This document shows, piece after piece, positions 1-11,374 of a DNA stretch of 64,000 bases (positions within the stretch are counted from its first letter, which is position 1; each line of letters starts with the position of its first letter). Where the stretch lies: the NCBI GenBank assembly GCA_021018995.1, contig CM037587.1, positions 67,165,604 to 67,229,603 on the forward strand, written 5' to 3'. The stretch comes from Chloranthus sessilifolius. Taxonomy: Eukaryota > Streptophyta > Magnoliopsida > Chloranthales > Chloranthaceae. The notes under the pieces were generated by a model, which worked only from the letters and a program-made list of their open reading frames with translations, did not search any database and was not told where the DNA came from. Both the position numbers and the translations under genes were made by a program.

Positions 1-1
1 A

Positions 2-830
2 TGTGTTATCAAACACATCACCCCACCAACCTTAAACCCGAACCTTGAACTAATCCCTACACCTTCTTTAAAACATGAACTCAATAATGAACACTTCACT
101 CCACCAACGTCCGAGTCAACTCTTAAATCAATCACTACGCCCGCCTCAGAACCTAAACTCACTACCACCTCACCAACTTCAAAACAAAATTTCGAACCCG
201 AATCTGTTACGAAACATACCTTCGAACCACCCATTTCACCCACTCCAGAATCACTCGTTGGCCTAATTTCATAACCAACTCATGAATCAACCCCTACAGA
301 ATTCGCCACAGAACTCATCACCCCCTCAACGCCGAAATAAGAACTTAAACCCACTATTGAACTTACTGTTCCACCAACTACGAAACTAAGCCTCGAACCT
401 AAACCTATCATCAAACCTCAAACTATCAACAAATCCAAACCTATCATTGAACATGAACCCATCGTCAAAACTGAGCCAATCATTAAACTTGCGTCATCAA
501 ACTTGGACCTGCCATCAAATGCGAACCCGTTATCGGAACTAAGCCTATCATCAAGCCCGAACCTATCATCGAGCCTATCCCTACAACACCAACTTCAACC
601 ACCTTCGGATCAACCACTTAACCTGACGACAAACAAACCCAAAAAACCGTCACTCCTCCCACTCCTGAGATCAAATCAAACCCAAATCTTACGACTCCGA
701 TCAACATCCAAATTAATATGTCACCTAATCCTCAAACCTCACAATAAAAAATTGAAATATCACAATTAAAATTCCATTCGAATCTCAAATCAAAATCTCC
801 ATAGACCTCACAATCAAGGTCCCCGTAGAA
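2..830 (+). pseudogene. Degenerate Thr/Pro/Ser/Glu-rich reading frame, cut by the window edge
   Basis: A frame entering from the left edge stays readable to about position 490 with only two stops (both TAA, near 272 and 337). It is dominated by Thr, Pro, Ser, Glu and Lys. From about 390 it becomes a short repeat of the type K/E-P-I-I-K/E. Near 490 the repeat moves to another frame and runs to about 625, with P-I-I-K-P-E-P-I-I visible near 550-580. After that the reading is broken. The composition suggests a low-complexity, PEST-like or proline-rich protein region. I do not recognise a family. It could be a host proline-rich gene or the variable part of an old transposon gene. Confidence 0.4.
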
Positions 831-1510
831 ATTCAACGGACGATAATACCGCAACATCAAACAGTAGATACTAAGCTTCCTCAGAAAATTATAAATAAAA
901 TTTTAAAACAACCTCACGATATATAAATCCAAAATATGATCAAATGAAGTAAGGGAAAACAAAACCGCCCCACACGAAGGAAAGGTCCACTTTGGCCTAT
1001 GCCCTCGCGTCTCCTTCTCCTACTCTACCTTTGCCTTATCCTCTCATTACCTTTACAACGCCACATTCCCTCTCAATGCATCCCGCTCCAACTTCACCCA
1101 CGAACAACTTTCTAACAACCTGTTAATCACCTCGAAAAATACTCTAGCAACTCTACGCTCCAACTCTACGAGTTGCTTCACCCTATAGAAAATTAAAGAA
1201 GGTCCCTCCCGACAAGGAGGGCCCTGACCATAAAAGATTTATCAAAAGAAAAAGTTAAAAGACACCATGCATACTTCGACAAATTTCATATCATCCAAAA
1301 CACAAACCTGAACATAACCTCTATCTTATCCCAGATCAATCAAATCGAAAGGGATTGAGGACCCTGAAACAATATTATCTAATTGAATGGTCACTTCGAC
1401 CATCCAACATCGCCCACCGAGCGGACTTTCTGAGTTAGTCCGCTGCTTAAGGAACTGATGATGTACCATAACGCGATAGTAATAATAAAAAGTAATACAA
1501 AAATATATAA

Positions 1511-1542
<32 letters not shown>

Positions 1543-1719
1543 CATATCATCTGCCCAGCAATATCTCTAACTTATAACTCTTACTCGACTGAGAACTCGA
1601 AGTCAAGGAGCTAGTGCTAAGGTAACAATGCCTACACAACCGCCTCGCCTGGAGGAAATCAAAACCTCACATGGGAAGTATTTTCACAATTTTGGAAACA
1701 TGCCCAAAAAATAGCTACA
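831..1719. other. Unassigned sequence, no supportable gene
   Basis: Short open stretches exist in several frames, but none is long or recognisable. The segment contains the AT microsatellite at 1521-1542. Around 1620-1720 there is a weakly coding-looking stretch that may belong with the split frame starting at 1720. I see no promoter, RNA gene or repeat boundary. Confidence 0.5.
1521..1542. repeat. (TA)n microsatellite
   Basis: About eleven TA dinucleotides follow an A-rich run. Opposite-strand readings here are rich in Tyr and Ile because of the repeat and are not genes. Confidence 0.9.
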
Positions 1720-1885
1720 AGGGAAAGACTTCCTAACCATTGGAGTCACGACTCAATGATCATCATGTCTCGTAGCCTAAACAGACATACTTATATACTT
1801 ATCATCCTCATACTCATTGCAAGGCATTCACCGGCCATAGGTCATTATTTTCGAAACAATTTTGGGAATCATTTGACTCATTGAC
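1720..1885 (+). pseudogene. Older reading frame, part 1, interrupted by Tekay-1
   Basis: From 1737 one frame (codon starts divisible by 3) runs to the Tekay-1 insertion with a single TAG at 1773. If Tekay-1 and one TSD copy are ignored, the frame continues at 16876 in phase. The residues are mixed, with aromatic and basic residues around FWESFDSL near the junction, so it does not look like non-coding AT-rich DNA. The product is unknown. It could be a host gene or an older transposon ORF. Confidence 0.35.
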
Positions 1886-2483
1886 TGTAACATTCCCAAA
1901 AATTTGGGCTTAGAATAGTATCCTCGGGATACGTGCCAGTCTGGTCGTAAGTTTGACCAAGTAAAAGTCAACGTGATGACTGAGGCTAGACTAGGCTTGA
2001 GGTGATAATACACCTAGGTGGGTGGTGTGGATCTTTTGATAAGGTCACATACACCTGTCATAGGTATATGCATTTTACGTCAAAACATGAAATGGGTTAA
2101 ATAGTGTTAGTTAAAGAGAAGCTATTTCTCTTTGGTTTTGGTGGTTAGGGATTTATGAGGAGAGAGAGAGAGCTAGAGAGAAAGAGGGAGTAAATGCTAA
2201 GGGGATTTTGTGTGGATTGCGAATTGAAGACGCACTTGAGCATTTATTTTCGGAGGCAACGTGTGAGAATTTGTGGAGTAAAAGCTAAGAGCCCTAGCTT
2301 TTGGAGTCAAGCCCTAAAATAATTCATACTTGGATTTAAGGTGAGATTTCCCTAAATTTGTGATGTGTATGATGTTGTGCATGAACTTAATGAATTAAAT
2401 GGTAAATTAAAGAGGTAGAAAGAGGAAAAATTTAGAGAGAACAAAAGAGGAGAAATTGCCCGTAGAGGGCTGAGTTTATGTCA

Positions 2484-2754
2484 AAATCAATTAATCGACT
2501 TCAAAATCGATCAATCGATTTTTGACAGAAAGTAAATCTGGGCACTGATGCCCGAAACCGATTAATTGAAATTAGTTCGATTAATCAATTTTTGATTTTC
2601 GATTAATCAATTTGAAATCAATTAATCGTTTGGGTACTCCTAGTGGCTAGAAAATGGGGAGTCTGGAAAAACCGATTAATCAATTTTGGGATCGATTAAT
2701 TGATTTTAGAAATTCGATCAATCGATATTGTGATTGATTAATCAATTTTGACAG
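2484..2754 (+). repeat. Array of ATCGATTAATCGAT-type palindromic motifs in the LTR
   Basis: About a dozen imperfect copies of CGATTAATCGATTT and its variants occur in alternating spacing. The motif is self-complementary. The same array is in the 3' LTR (15041-15353) and again between pol and the accessory ORF (12142-12385). Confidence 0.85.
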
Positions 2755-3110
2755 TTTTGTGTGGATTCTATTTTGTACCTTAGAGTTCTGGGAGGGTCTT
2801 GTACTTTCTTCTATGCATCATTATTGATGCTTTATGTATGACGTGACGAACTGTAGGTTAAGCACTTGGACTGAGCATGGGAAGTTACCTTGGACCTTGA
2901 TGCTTGGAGTTAAAGCACGTGAGGTAGGGAATACTCTGAACATGTACCCTTGATTACGAAATCATGTATGTTGTGATGTAATATATACATGTGTGTTTAA
3001 GAGCATAATTAACTGCTTGTTAATTGAAAGTGAATGAAAACATGTGAATTAAAGAGGTGTGTGTGCGTGTGTGTACACTAAGTAAGAAACCAGTAAGCTT
3101 GTAAGTATAT

Positions 3111-3238
3111 GACATCCCAGGGATGTGAATGAGATGTGAGCATCTAGGTGATGCATATGAATATGTGACATCCCAGGGATGTGAATGAGATGTGAGCATC
3201 TAGGTGATGCATATGAATATGTGACATCCCAGGGATGT
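3111..3238 (+). repeat. 56-bp tandem repeat containing the palindrome ACATCCCAGGGATGT
   Basis: The perfect 15-base palindrome starts at 3112, 3168 and 3224, at a 56-bp period, and again alone at 3441. In the 3' LTR it starts at 15713 and 15769, with a one-base variant at 15985. The 5' LTR therefore gained, or the 3' LTR lost, one unit after insertion. Confidence 0.9.
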
Positions 3239-3851
3239 ATAGTCAAATGAGAAACCACGAGAATGAGCCTTGAACAAACTTTAATATTATAAGTAGCACA
3301 ATTACACAGTGATAAACTATATGTATTTGGCACAATAGATTTGAGGTTCATAGAATACCCCACTGATTCGATGGTATACCCATGACTAACTCGACAGAAT
3401 ATCCGTGACCGGTACGACGGCCAATCCGTACACCAACAGGACATCCCAGGGATGTATATGAGTTATGTGCCCCGTCGTCTAGGAGAAAGGGACTTGGGTT
3501 ATGTTATATTTAAATATAGTTCAACTGGACGACGATGGTGGATATTCCATCGGGAGCTCGATGCTATAGTACTCGAGGGATTATTTAAGTTATTTGATTT
3601 AAGTTTTAAGACAGATCTGCTGGCCTATGAGAACAAAATTGAGAACAAGTTAATACATGTAGAATAATAGATGCACCCAGTTCATGCTTTCAATAATTTA
3701 AACTATTTACATTTCTAGATATTTTTATTGATAAATCATGTTTCTAATGTCATAAAATATATGTGAGTAAGATAAACTTATATGTTCATTCAGTAGATTT
3801 CCTATTGAGCTATGATGTAGCTCACTCCTTCGACTATACGTCACAGGTCCA

Positions 3852-3947
3852 ATGTTAGCTACTGCTGCTTCGGAAGGCATTGATCCGGAGGATTTGGATT
3901 ATGTGCCTGGGGAGGAGTCAGAGCCCCCTCCTGAGGACTTCTTCTAG
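3852..3947 (+). CDS. Short acidic ORF in the LTR (31 aa), function unknown
   Basis: ATG at 3852 opens 31 codons ending at TAG 3945, just after the putative acceptor site. The peptide is acidic (DPEDLDY, then GEESEPPPEDFF). The 3' LTR copy near 16390-16490 keeps the frame but has GTG in place of the ATG. The Tekay-4 LTR has a comparable acidic frame in the same place (about 55685-55791) that also starts with I-D-P and ends with F-F near its stop. The protein could be real, or this could be an upstream ORF in the leader. Confidence 0.35.
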   Translation: MLATAASEGIDPEDLDYVPGEESEPPPEDFF

Positions 3948-4330
3948 AGGACCCTCTGCATACTTTGATAGAGTTTTGTGAGAGAAACTGTACAGCTTGA
4001 TATGTCTAGCCTTTTTTATATAAAATAATATAATATTGTGAGATATTCTTTTGGCGAACCATCTGGGGTGATGATTGTTTCGTCACCAATGGTTCAGATT
4101 GGTTCTTTTGCTGATGCAGTGGCATGAGATCAAAGCTGTCTCTTGAGCTTCATGTGTTAACTTTACTTTATAACACTGGAGATTTAGTTCAGTATTAGTT
4201 CTTATGTATTTGATTTGCTTTACTGTTGCTTGGGTATACCAAATATTTCGTGCAGGTTTATGGGGCACGGCCTTGAGGGTTGTACCGATGGCATGGGTTT
4301 CGAGGTGCCGAAATCTGAGCCATCACAGTT

Positions 4331-4342
4331 GGTATCAGAGTA
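4331..4342 (+). other. PBS, initiator Met-tRNA type
   Basis: TGGTATCAGAGT lies two bases after the 5' LTR. It matches the standard plant gypsy PBS TGGTATCAGAGC except for the last base, which looks like C-to-T decay. It primes minus-strand synthesis. Confidence 0.9.
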
Positions 4343-4430
4343 ATTTCTTTTAGAATTTTTAACAAGTCTTGATTTTTTCAGAGCATAGGTCCTTCTACTA
4401 ATGAAACTATAGTTTCAAGTACAAAGTGTT

Positions 4431-5814
4431 ATGTCTTCTAGAGGAAGAGGTCGGCCCAGAGGCGGCCATGATAGAAACTTGCGAAGCAGAGACGATTTTG
4501 TCTCGGCTTCAAATAGAGTGCCATTGAGGAGTAGAGAGGCCCCAGGAAGCAGTAGTCAGGAGAATAGAGACCAAGAGGGGAATCAAGATAGAGATCAGAG
4601 AGAGCAAGAAAGAGTAAGAGAAATAAATGAGGAGAGAGAGGAGAGTCAGAGGATGATGCATACCATGGAAACCATGGCGAACGACATGGCTTAGCAAGCG
4701 ACGTCTTTGGCATCACATAATGCCAATGATCAGCATCAACCACCACCTATGCCTCCAGTAGGCACTACACAACCATTTCCCTCAGCTTTCACAGAGTTTT
4801 GGAGGATGCATCCTCCAAATGTTTTAGGGCAAGTAGAGCCAATGGATGCAGAAAATTGCCTGAGTGAGATGGAGAAAGTGTTCAGTGTGCTTACATGCAC
4901 TGAGGATGAGAGTGTCTATTAGGCGACGTATATGTTAGATGGGGAAGCAGGCCCATGGTGGAAGTCCGTGTCAAGGACTAGGGCACAGGAAACCCCAGGA
5001 TTGCCATGGACATGAGATGAATTCGTGACGAAATTCAACAAATAGTATTTCCCTGAAGTTGTGCATAACCAGATGGAAGTAAAGTTCTTACAACTTGAAT
5101 GGGCAAGAATGTCGATAAGAGAATACAGAGTAGAGTTTATGAGGTTTGCTCGCTTTGCTCCTGATTATGTGGTTACTGATTTGATGAAAGCCAAGAGGCT
5201 TCAACACGGCTTGAGGTTGGATATCAGGGGAAGAGTGGCGGCCTTTGAACTGAAAACCTATGGAGAGGTTATGAGCAAGGCTCTGGTGATCGAGGAAGAT
5301 AATGAGGATCGATATCGGAGGAGAGATCAGCAAGGAAGAGGAAGGATGGAGTAGAGTAAAGTGGAAAACTACGAGCCGGTGAACAAAAAGTTGTGATTCG
5401 TAGCACCCATTCAGAGGCAAAAGCTTCAGATGGGTTTTGTTAGACCGACACAGACAAACTATCCTAGACTACCTATGCTTACGTCGGGGAGGCCGATCAT
5501 ATATGAGAACCTTGTTCCGACTATCAAAGCATCAGTTACCCAGGGTTTCTCAAAGGCATAATCTGTTATTTCAGTCGAGACTTGTGCCAAGTGTGGCAAG
5601 TCTCACAAAACGGCAGATTGTAGGCGGGGTACTCGGGGTTGCTACAAGTGTGGGAAGATAGGCCACATGATCCGAGATTGCCCTGAGACGAACAAAGAGA
5701 GAACGACTTCTACTTCCATGCCGAGACCGATACAATTAAAGAAGCTGGTCGTGCAAGAAAGAGCCTATGCAGTTACTGCCCAGGAAGCATAGAATGTCAA
5801 TGACATTATACAAG
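4431..5814 (+). pseudogene. gag: Tekay-1 gag (capsid/nucleocapsid), broken by eight stops
   Basis: A single frame runs from ATG 4431 to the intron donor at 5814 (461 codons plus one base) with no indel. The N-terminus is Arg/Gly-rich (RGRGRPRGG). A capsid domain of the Retrotrans_gag type follows at about residues 140-290, with the conserved GEAGPWW block. The C-terminus has paired zinc knuckles: CAKCGKSHKTADC, then CYKCGKIGHMIRDC. Premature stops are TAG 4692, TAG 4920, TGA 5013, TAG 5043, TAG 5352, TGA 5394, TAA 5559 and TAG 5790. Where paralogues allow comparison they replace Gln, Trp or Arg codons. Gag would form the virus-like particle and bind genomic RNA. It is not functional. Confidence 0.9.
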
Positions 5815-5961
5815 GTGAGATTTTCTTTTAAATAAAAAAAAATTTTCAATTATTTACGATTTTTAGATAGAGAAGGTGCATCCATGTAGGGAGTAGAATA
5901 AACTCATTCCTGTATGTAAAATTTGATGTTTACGTATATTATATATATATATATGATATAG
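5815..5961 (+). other. Probable intron between gag and protease (Tekay-1)
   Basis: The 147-nt AT-rich segment starts GTGAGA after CAAG and ends GATATAG. The gag frame reads N-D-I-I-Q up to the donor and protease resumes after the acceptor. The intron splits a codon after its first base (phase 1). Tekay-4 (57610-57793) and the donor in Tekay-3 (48037) sit at the same codon and phase. Unspliced reading hits a stop. Confidence 0.65.
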
Positions 5962-8907
5962 ATACCTTACAATTATATGGAAAGGGAAGCGATGTAGCTT
6001 ATGAAGCTAGAGTGTTGATAGACCCGGGGTCTACCCACTTATTTACTACTCATTTCGCAAAGAAGATGAAGGTCAACCCAGAAACGTTAGATTTTATTTT
6101 GGCTGTATCTATCTCGACTGGAGAATCGGTCGATACAGACTTGGTTTGTAAGTTGGTAATAGTAACCATTAGAATGGGGACGTCTTTGAGTTAGCAGCAA
6201 ATTTAGTTTTGTTGGATATGCAAGGATTCGATGTGATCCTTGGCATGGATTGGTTGTCAACTCATTGTGCAACGGTCGATTATAAGAACAAAGTGGTTAT
6301 CTTTAGACTGAATACAAGGAGATGATTCTGATTCGTAGGGGAGAGAACGAAATTCCTGCCACTTGTGTCCGCCGTCAGAGCTGAGTGCTTCATCAGAAAG
6401 GGATGCAGTGGTTACTTGGCATTCTTGAAGGAGGATAAGGAAGGAAAGAAAATTATTTCAGAGATTGCAGTTGCGTGTGACTTTGAGGATGTCTTTTCGG
6501 AGGAATTGTCAAGGTTACCTCCTGATAGAGAGGTGGAATTCGTGATCGACTTGGTACCTGGAACAGAGCCTATTTCCAAAGTGCCATACCGAATGGCTCC
6601 TGCTGAGTTGAAGGAATTGAAAGAGAAGTTGCAAGAGCTCTTAGATAAGGGGTTTGTAAGGCTGAGTGTGTCTCCTTGGGGAGAACCGGTCTTGTTTGTA
6701 AAGAAGAAAGATGGGTCGATGCGACTTTGCATCAACTATCGCCAGTTAAACAAACTAACCATCAAGAATCAATATCCATTGCCTAGGATTGATGATCTAT
6801 TTGATCAGCTACAAGGAGCGAGCTATTTTGCCAAGATCAATCTGAGATCTAGATACTACCAGCTGAGAGTCAAGGCAGAGGACATCCAGAAGACAGCATT
6901 CAATACACGGTACATACACTATGAGTTTTTAGTGATGCAGTTTGGTTTGACGAATGCACTAGCGTCGTTTATGGATTTGATGAATCGAGTGTTTAAACCA
7001 TACCTGGACACTTGCGTCGTGGTATTCATGGATGACATCTTGATATGTTCTAAGTCAAAGAAGGAGCATGAAGAACATTTGAGAGTTGCTCTATAAACTC
7101 TACGTGAACACCAACTATACGCCAAACTCAGTAAGTGCGAGTTCTGGTTGGAGAAAGTTAGCTTTTTGGGATATGTCATCTCAAAGGTTGGTGTCACAGT
7201 AGATCTGGCTAAGATCAAAGCAGTGGTAAAATAGGAACAACCAAAGACGGTGACAGACATCCGTAGTTTCCTTAGTTTAGTTGGCTACTATTGATATTTT
7301 GTTGAGGGATTTTTGAAAATATCAGGACCGCTTATGAGACTCACAAGAAAGGATGTGAGATTTGAGTGGAGTGAAGAATGCGAAAAGAGTTTTCAAGAAT
7401 TCAAGAAGAGACTCACTTCAGTCCCAGTACTAGCGATTCCTTTAGGCATGGAGGGTTTGCGGTATATAGTGATGCTTCTCATAACGGTTTGGGCTGCGTG
7501 CTCAACCAACACAAGAAAGTGATTGCTTATGGGTCGAGGCGGCTGAAAGATCATGAGAAGAATTACCCGATACATGACTTGGAACTGGCAGCGGTCATAT
7601 TTACATTAAAGATTTAGAGACACTTTGTATGGTGAGACTTTTGAGATCTTCACCAACCATAAGAGCCTTAGATACCTATTTACACAGAAAGAATTAAATA
7701 TGAGATAGCGCAGATGGATGGAGTTTCTCAAGGACTATGAATGCTCCATACAATACCACCCAGGCAAGGCTAATGTCCTTGTAGATGCCTTGAGTCGTAA
7801 GAGTTCTGCTTAGTTAGCTAATCTTATCATGGGAATGCACAGATGAAAGTTGTTTGAAGATCTTTCATTGTCTGATGCGAATATCGAGGTGCAAGCTACA
7901 GGGGCTTTCTTGGCCAACATCACAGTGAGACCAATGATCTTTAAGCATATTCACGAGCTACAGATGAAAGACCTGGAGTTAACCAAAATTCAACAAGATG
8001 TGATTGAGGGCGCCAAACCAGAATTCTTGGTGAAAGAAGATGGTTCCTTATTATTCAGGGGACACCTTTGTATTCCAGTTAATGCCGATCTATGACAAAC
8101 TATTCTCGATGAGGGTCACAAATCGAAGTATGTAATTCACCCTGGTAGCACCAAAATGTATTAGGACTTGAGGAAGAGTTACTGGTGGAGAGGTCTGAAG
8201 CAAGACGTAGCCAAGTACGTGTCAAGGTGTTTGACATGTCAGCAGGTGAAAGTGGACTACAGACATCCTGTTGGATTGTTGCAACCTCTACCTATACCGG
8301 AGTGGAAGTGGGAATCAATCTCCATTAATTTCATTATAGGGTTACCACGTACAACAAATAGATACAATGCTATTTGGGTAGTCGTTGATCGACTGACCAA
8401 GTCATCTCACTTCTTACCCTATAATACGATGTACACAACAGGAAGACTCGTGGAGTTGTATATGAAGGAGATAGTATGGTTGCATGGGATTCCTAGCAGC
8501 ATCGTCTCTGATCGTGACCCATTGCATACCTCAAAACTTTGGAAGAAATGTTAAGAAGGCATGGGTACGCGATTGGACTTTAGTTCGGCGTTCCATCTGC
8601 AGACTGATGGGCAAACAAAGCAGGTAAATCAGGTGATAGAAGATATGCTCAGAGCGTGTATGCTTGAATTACAAAGATCATGAGAATAACATCTACCGTT
8701 GATCAAATTTGCATACAACAATAGCTTTCAGGCGAGTATTGGAATGGCACCTTATGAAGCTCTCAATGGAAGGTGATGTAGATCGCCTATCAATTAGAAA
8801 GAGACAAGTGAAAAGTATATATTGGGACCAGAGTTACTTGAAGATAATGCCATTATTGTTCGTATGATAAGAGAGAGACTTAAATCGGTTCAGAGTAGAT
8901 AGAAGAG
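5962..8907 (+). pseudogene. pol: Tekay-1 pol: protease, reverse transcriptase, RNase H, N-terminal integrase
   Basis: The protease motif LIDPGSTH is near 6015. RT spans roughly 6500-7200 with the catalytic F-M-D-D at 7025-7036. RNase H follows (about 7440-7800, with [10 protein letters not shown] and DALSRK). Integrase starts near 8100 with the HHCC zinc region (ending CLTCQQ near 8235). One-base frameshifts lie near 6178 (G run) and 7455, and there are many in-frame stops. In the integrase core the first catalytic Asp is Asn (ISINFI, about 8325). The second is present (SDRDP, about 8510). The catalytic Glu is Lys (QTKQVN, about 8615). The gene is interrupted at 8907 by a solo LTR and resumes at 11375. 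Confidence 0.9.
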
Positions 8908-11369
8908 TGTTCAGACCTGAAAAGTACCACCTTTCACCCATTAACTTAATCTCTGTTAGACCCTTAATCATTTAATAAGTGTGTTTTAAGTCTATTTTGT
9001 AGGTAATAAGCAGCAGCTGCAAATAAACCCCTAACCATGCCAAGAAGCCTACTGCTGACCCAGAAGCCCCTCAGAAGTGTGAAGGTTAAACCCAGACAGA
9101 GAATTGGCTGCAGCAGAGGCACAGCAAAGTAGAAACAAATCAAGGAGAATGCCTCAAGCAGATGTTGCAGGGCTCAATCAAATCAGAAAGAATACATCGC
9201 GCAGTTATCGCGGGCTTCTGAAGGGAGCACCCCAACCGGTCGAGCAGTCTTCGCGCCGTTCACTCACAGATGGATGTCAGCAGGGAGTAAAAATACACTT
9301 TGCGAGGTTCTCGCGAGGCTCAGTCTTAAGCGCTCGCGAAGTACTCGCGCAGTCTCACGCAGCTCAAGAGATGAGTCTTCAACCTTCACGCGATTTACTA
9401 AATGGAGGGAGCTCCAGGCATTCCAGCGCGTGGCTGACGCGCAATGGCCGCGGGACACATATTTTCAAAGAACTGCTCGCGTGATCCAAAAGCCTATGTA
9501 CTTTGTTCTCTTCGTGAGGATCACCGCGGGATTCATCGAGGATCGAACTGCGCGCATAATTTCCGCGCTATTCAAATGCGAAGACCAAACCATCCCCGCG
9601 ATGACCCAAGTACCAACCTCGCAACTGCAAGAGCTTCAAGTCAAAGCAACCCCGTGACACCAATTCTACCACGCAGCAAGACCTGTAAACCTTTTCTACC
9701 TAGCGAGGATCGGATTCTAAACTTCTCCCCACTTCTGCAAGGGCAATCTAGGAATCTCCAGCGATTAGGGCACGCATTCCAATGCTTCAATCTCTATGCA
9801 CACGCCTTGAGGCATCAAAGGGACAAGGGCTGCAATTGCATTGATGAAATTAGGGTTTTCCTAACCCTAATTCTGAGAGAACCGACTACTATATAAGCCT
9901 GAGCCTAGCTTAGGTTTAAAGGACTTTTTGATCGACTTTTGTCTGGACTTCTGTGCTTCTTCTGGAAACCGACTGTAGAAATTACAGTAGGCTAAGGTTA
10001 GGGTTTAGGAGTTTTCTTTTTCCTTTTTCCTTCTCTTCATAGTCCAGCACTTGCTGGCTATGCCTTTTGTATGATTATTTGGTATAGATTTTAATGGAGT
10101 TTTTGTAATTGGATCTGTTGCATGTATGGGATGGTGTTTTTGTTGTGAGTTGTGCTGTACAAGGCTGATGCCTTGAGATCCTCCATTGCTAAGTTGTTTT
10201 GTAAGCAATGGAGGATTGCTTTTAAGGTTTTATTTAGATCCAAGTGACCTGTGTGTCCAGGTTAGGCACATTGCAGGCCTTCCCCCACCACAGGATCCAC
10301 TAAATCTGAATTCCTATAGGAGCTTGCGCTGGTAGCCCTGTGAACATGGTGGCGGCAGCAATGTTCTTGTCCTGTCTTAGACCTCTGTGAGGAGGATAGC
10401 CTCTGTGGATAGTTTGTGACCATCCAAGTGGATAGATTATAGCCCTAGGGTGAGGCCAATTTACAGAACTAAGACAAATTCTTCTTCTCTGCACTTGTGC
10501 TTGTAGCCTTGTGAGAGATTGTGCAGAGACAGACTCCCCTATATTTGTATAGACCCACCATCAGATTGCAGATCTGATTTGGCTGTAGAGATTGCAGGCT
10601 TGTGACTGGATCACTGCTGTCTTTCTAAAACAGTGAACAACCAAGCTTAAAAGCTAGTACTCAAACTCTTGCTGGTCCTATGTGTCCAGGCTCGTGCACT
10701 TTGTAGGCCTAGGCCCACACACAGAACTTTAGAGGTTGAGGTTCCTTTAGATTCTTGAGCTTGTAGCATGGATGAAGTAGTGCCTATAATGATAATCTTG
10801 TTCTGACCCATCTCTGGATTGTGGTTCCCCTATTGGATAGTCTGCGACCATTTAAGTGGACAGGTTATAGCCATAAGGGATTGGATCATGGCACAGGGGT
10901 GAGTTGGATCCTTTCTCCTCTTTGGTGATAATGTAGCCATTGGACATGACTTCTATAGCAGCAGATCTGAGTCTAAGTTATAAGACCCATCAGATCTGTA
11001 CATAATAACATACTTCTCACCCTTTTATATTTATTTTCTCACACTCCACCATCTTTCTTAACCCTTTCTGTAGTTTAGACATTAAGTTACCTTAGGATTT
11101 AGATTATAGTGACCGTAAATCTTCTTCCATTTAGGATTGCCAGATCTGGAGAGCTTACTAAAGATAGCTCCTTTGGAGCTTTAGATCAACCTTCCCTGTG
11201 GGACAAACTCTTACTTATCAAAACTTGCTACAACAAGCCCTGTATCTTGCAGGACTATGCATATTTTAGGCTTGCTGCTTTTCATTCCACCTTTCATTCA
11301 TTTTCATTCACCCCATTCTTATCACTGTCTCCAATAAAGTCAGTAGCAAGCACTTAAAATATCCTAACA
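8908..11369 (+). mobile_element. Athila-like solo LTR nested in the Tekay-1 integrase
   Basis: The 2462-bp segment starts TGTTCAGACC, ends TATCCTAACA, and is flanked by perfect AAGAG TSDs (8903-8907 and 11370-11374). Integrase coding resumes exactly after it. Order and several blocks match the Athila LTR at 17044: an opening like TGTTGAGAACTGGAAAA, GACCATTTAAGTGGA, and ACTTGCTACAA near the end. A zone rich in TCGCGA-type palindromes lies at about 9290-9560. A partial internal duplication is visible (about 10255-10460 and 10680-10880). There is no internal region, so it is a solo LTR made by recombination. Open frames inside it are not genes. Confidence 0.9.
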
Positions 11370-11374
11370 AAGAG

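Larger units (their letters stand above)
2341..3846 (+). other. Putative leader intron within the Tekay-1 LTR
   Basis: The sequence shows AAG|GTGAGA at 2341 and, 1.5 kb downstream, GACTATACGTCACAG|GT ending at 3846. The same order of GA-rich leader, donor-like site, palindrome array and acceptor block occurs in the Tekay-3 LTRs and in the solo LTR at 32698-36022. This conservation between diverged LTRs is the argument for splicing. No transcript is available, so this is inference. Confidence 0.35.
1886..4328 (+). repeat. Tekay-1 5' LTR
   Basis: The LTR begins TGTAACATTCCC and ends CCATCACA (2443 bp). It holds a short inverted repeat AAAGAGAA/TTCTCTTT near 2114-2134, a GA-rich leader (about 2156-2190), a candidate 5' splice site at 2341, an array of CGATTAATCGATT motifs, a 56-bp tandem repeat with palindromes, and a block at 3400-3426 identical to one in the Tekay-3 LTR. 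A conserved acceptor-like block ends at 3846. It has one more 56-bp unit than the 3' LTR. Confidence 0.93.

Noticed and set aside
1326..1550. Minus-strand frame rich in Ile and Tyr
   Set aside because: It reads through the (TA)n microsatellite and has no supporting motif.
3049..3444. Minus-strand frame of 131 codons in the LTR
   Set aside because: It depends on the 56-bp tandem and is antisense. The 3' LTR version differs in length. No motif.
9104..9896. Three overlapping open frames of 126-150 codons
   Set aside because: They lie inside the solo LTR 8908-11369, in a zone of CG-rich palindromes that lacks stop codons by composition. No family motif.
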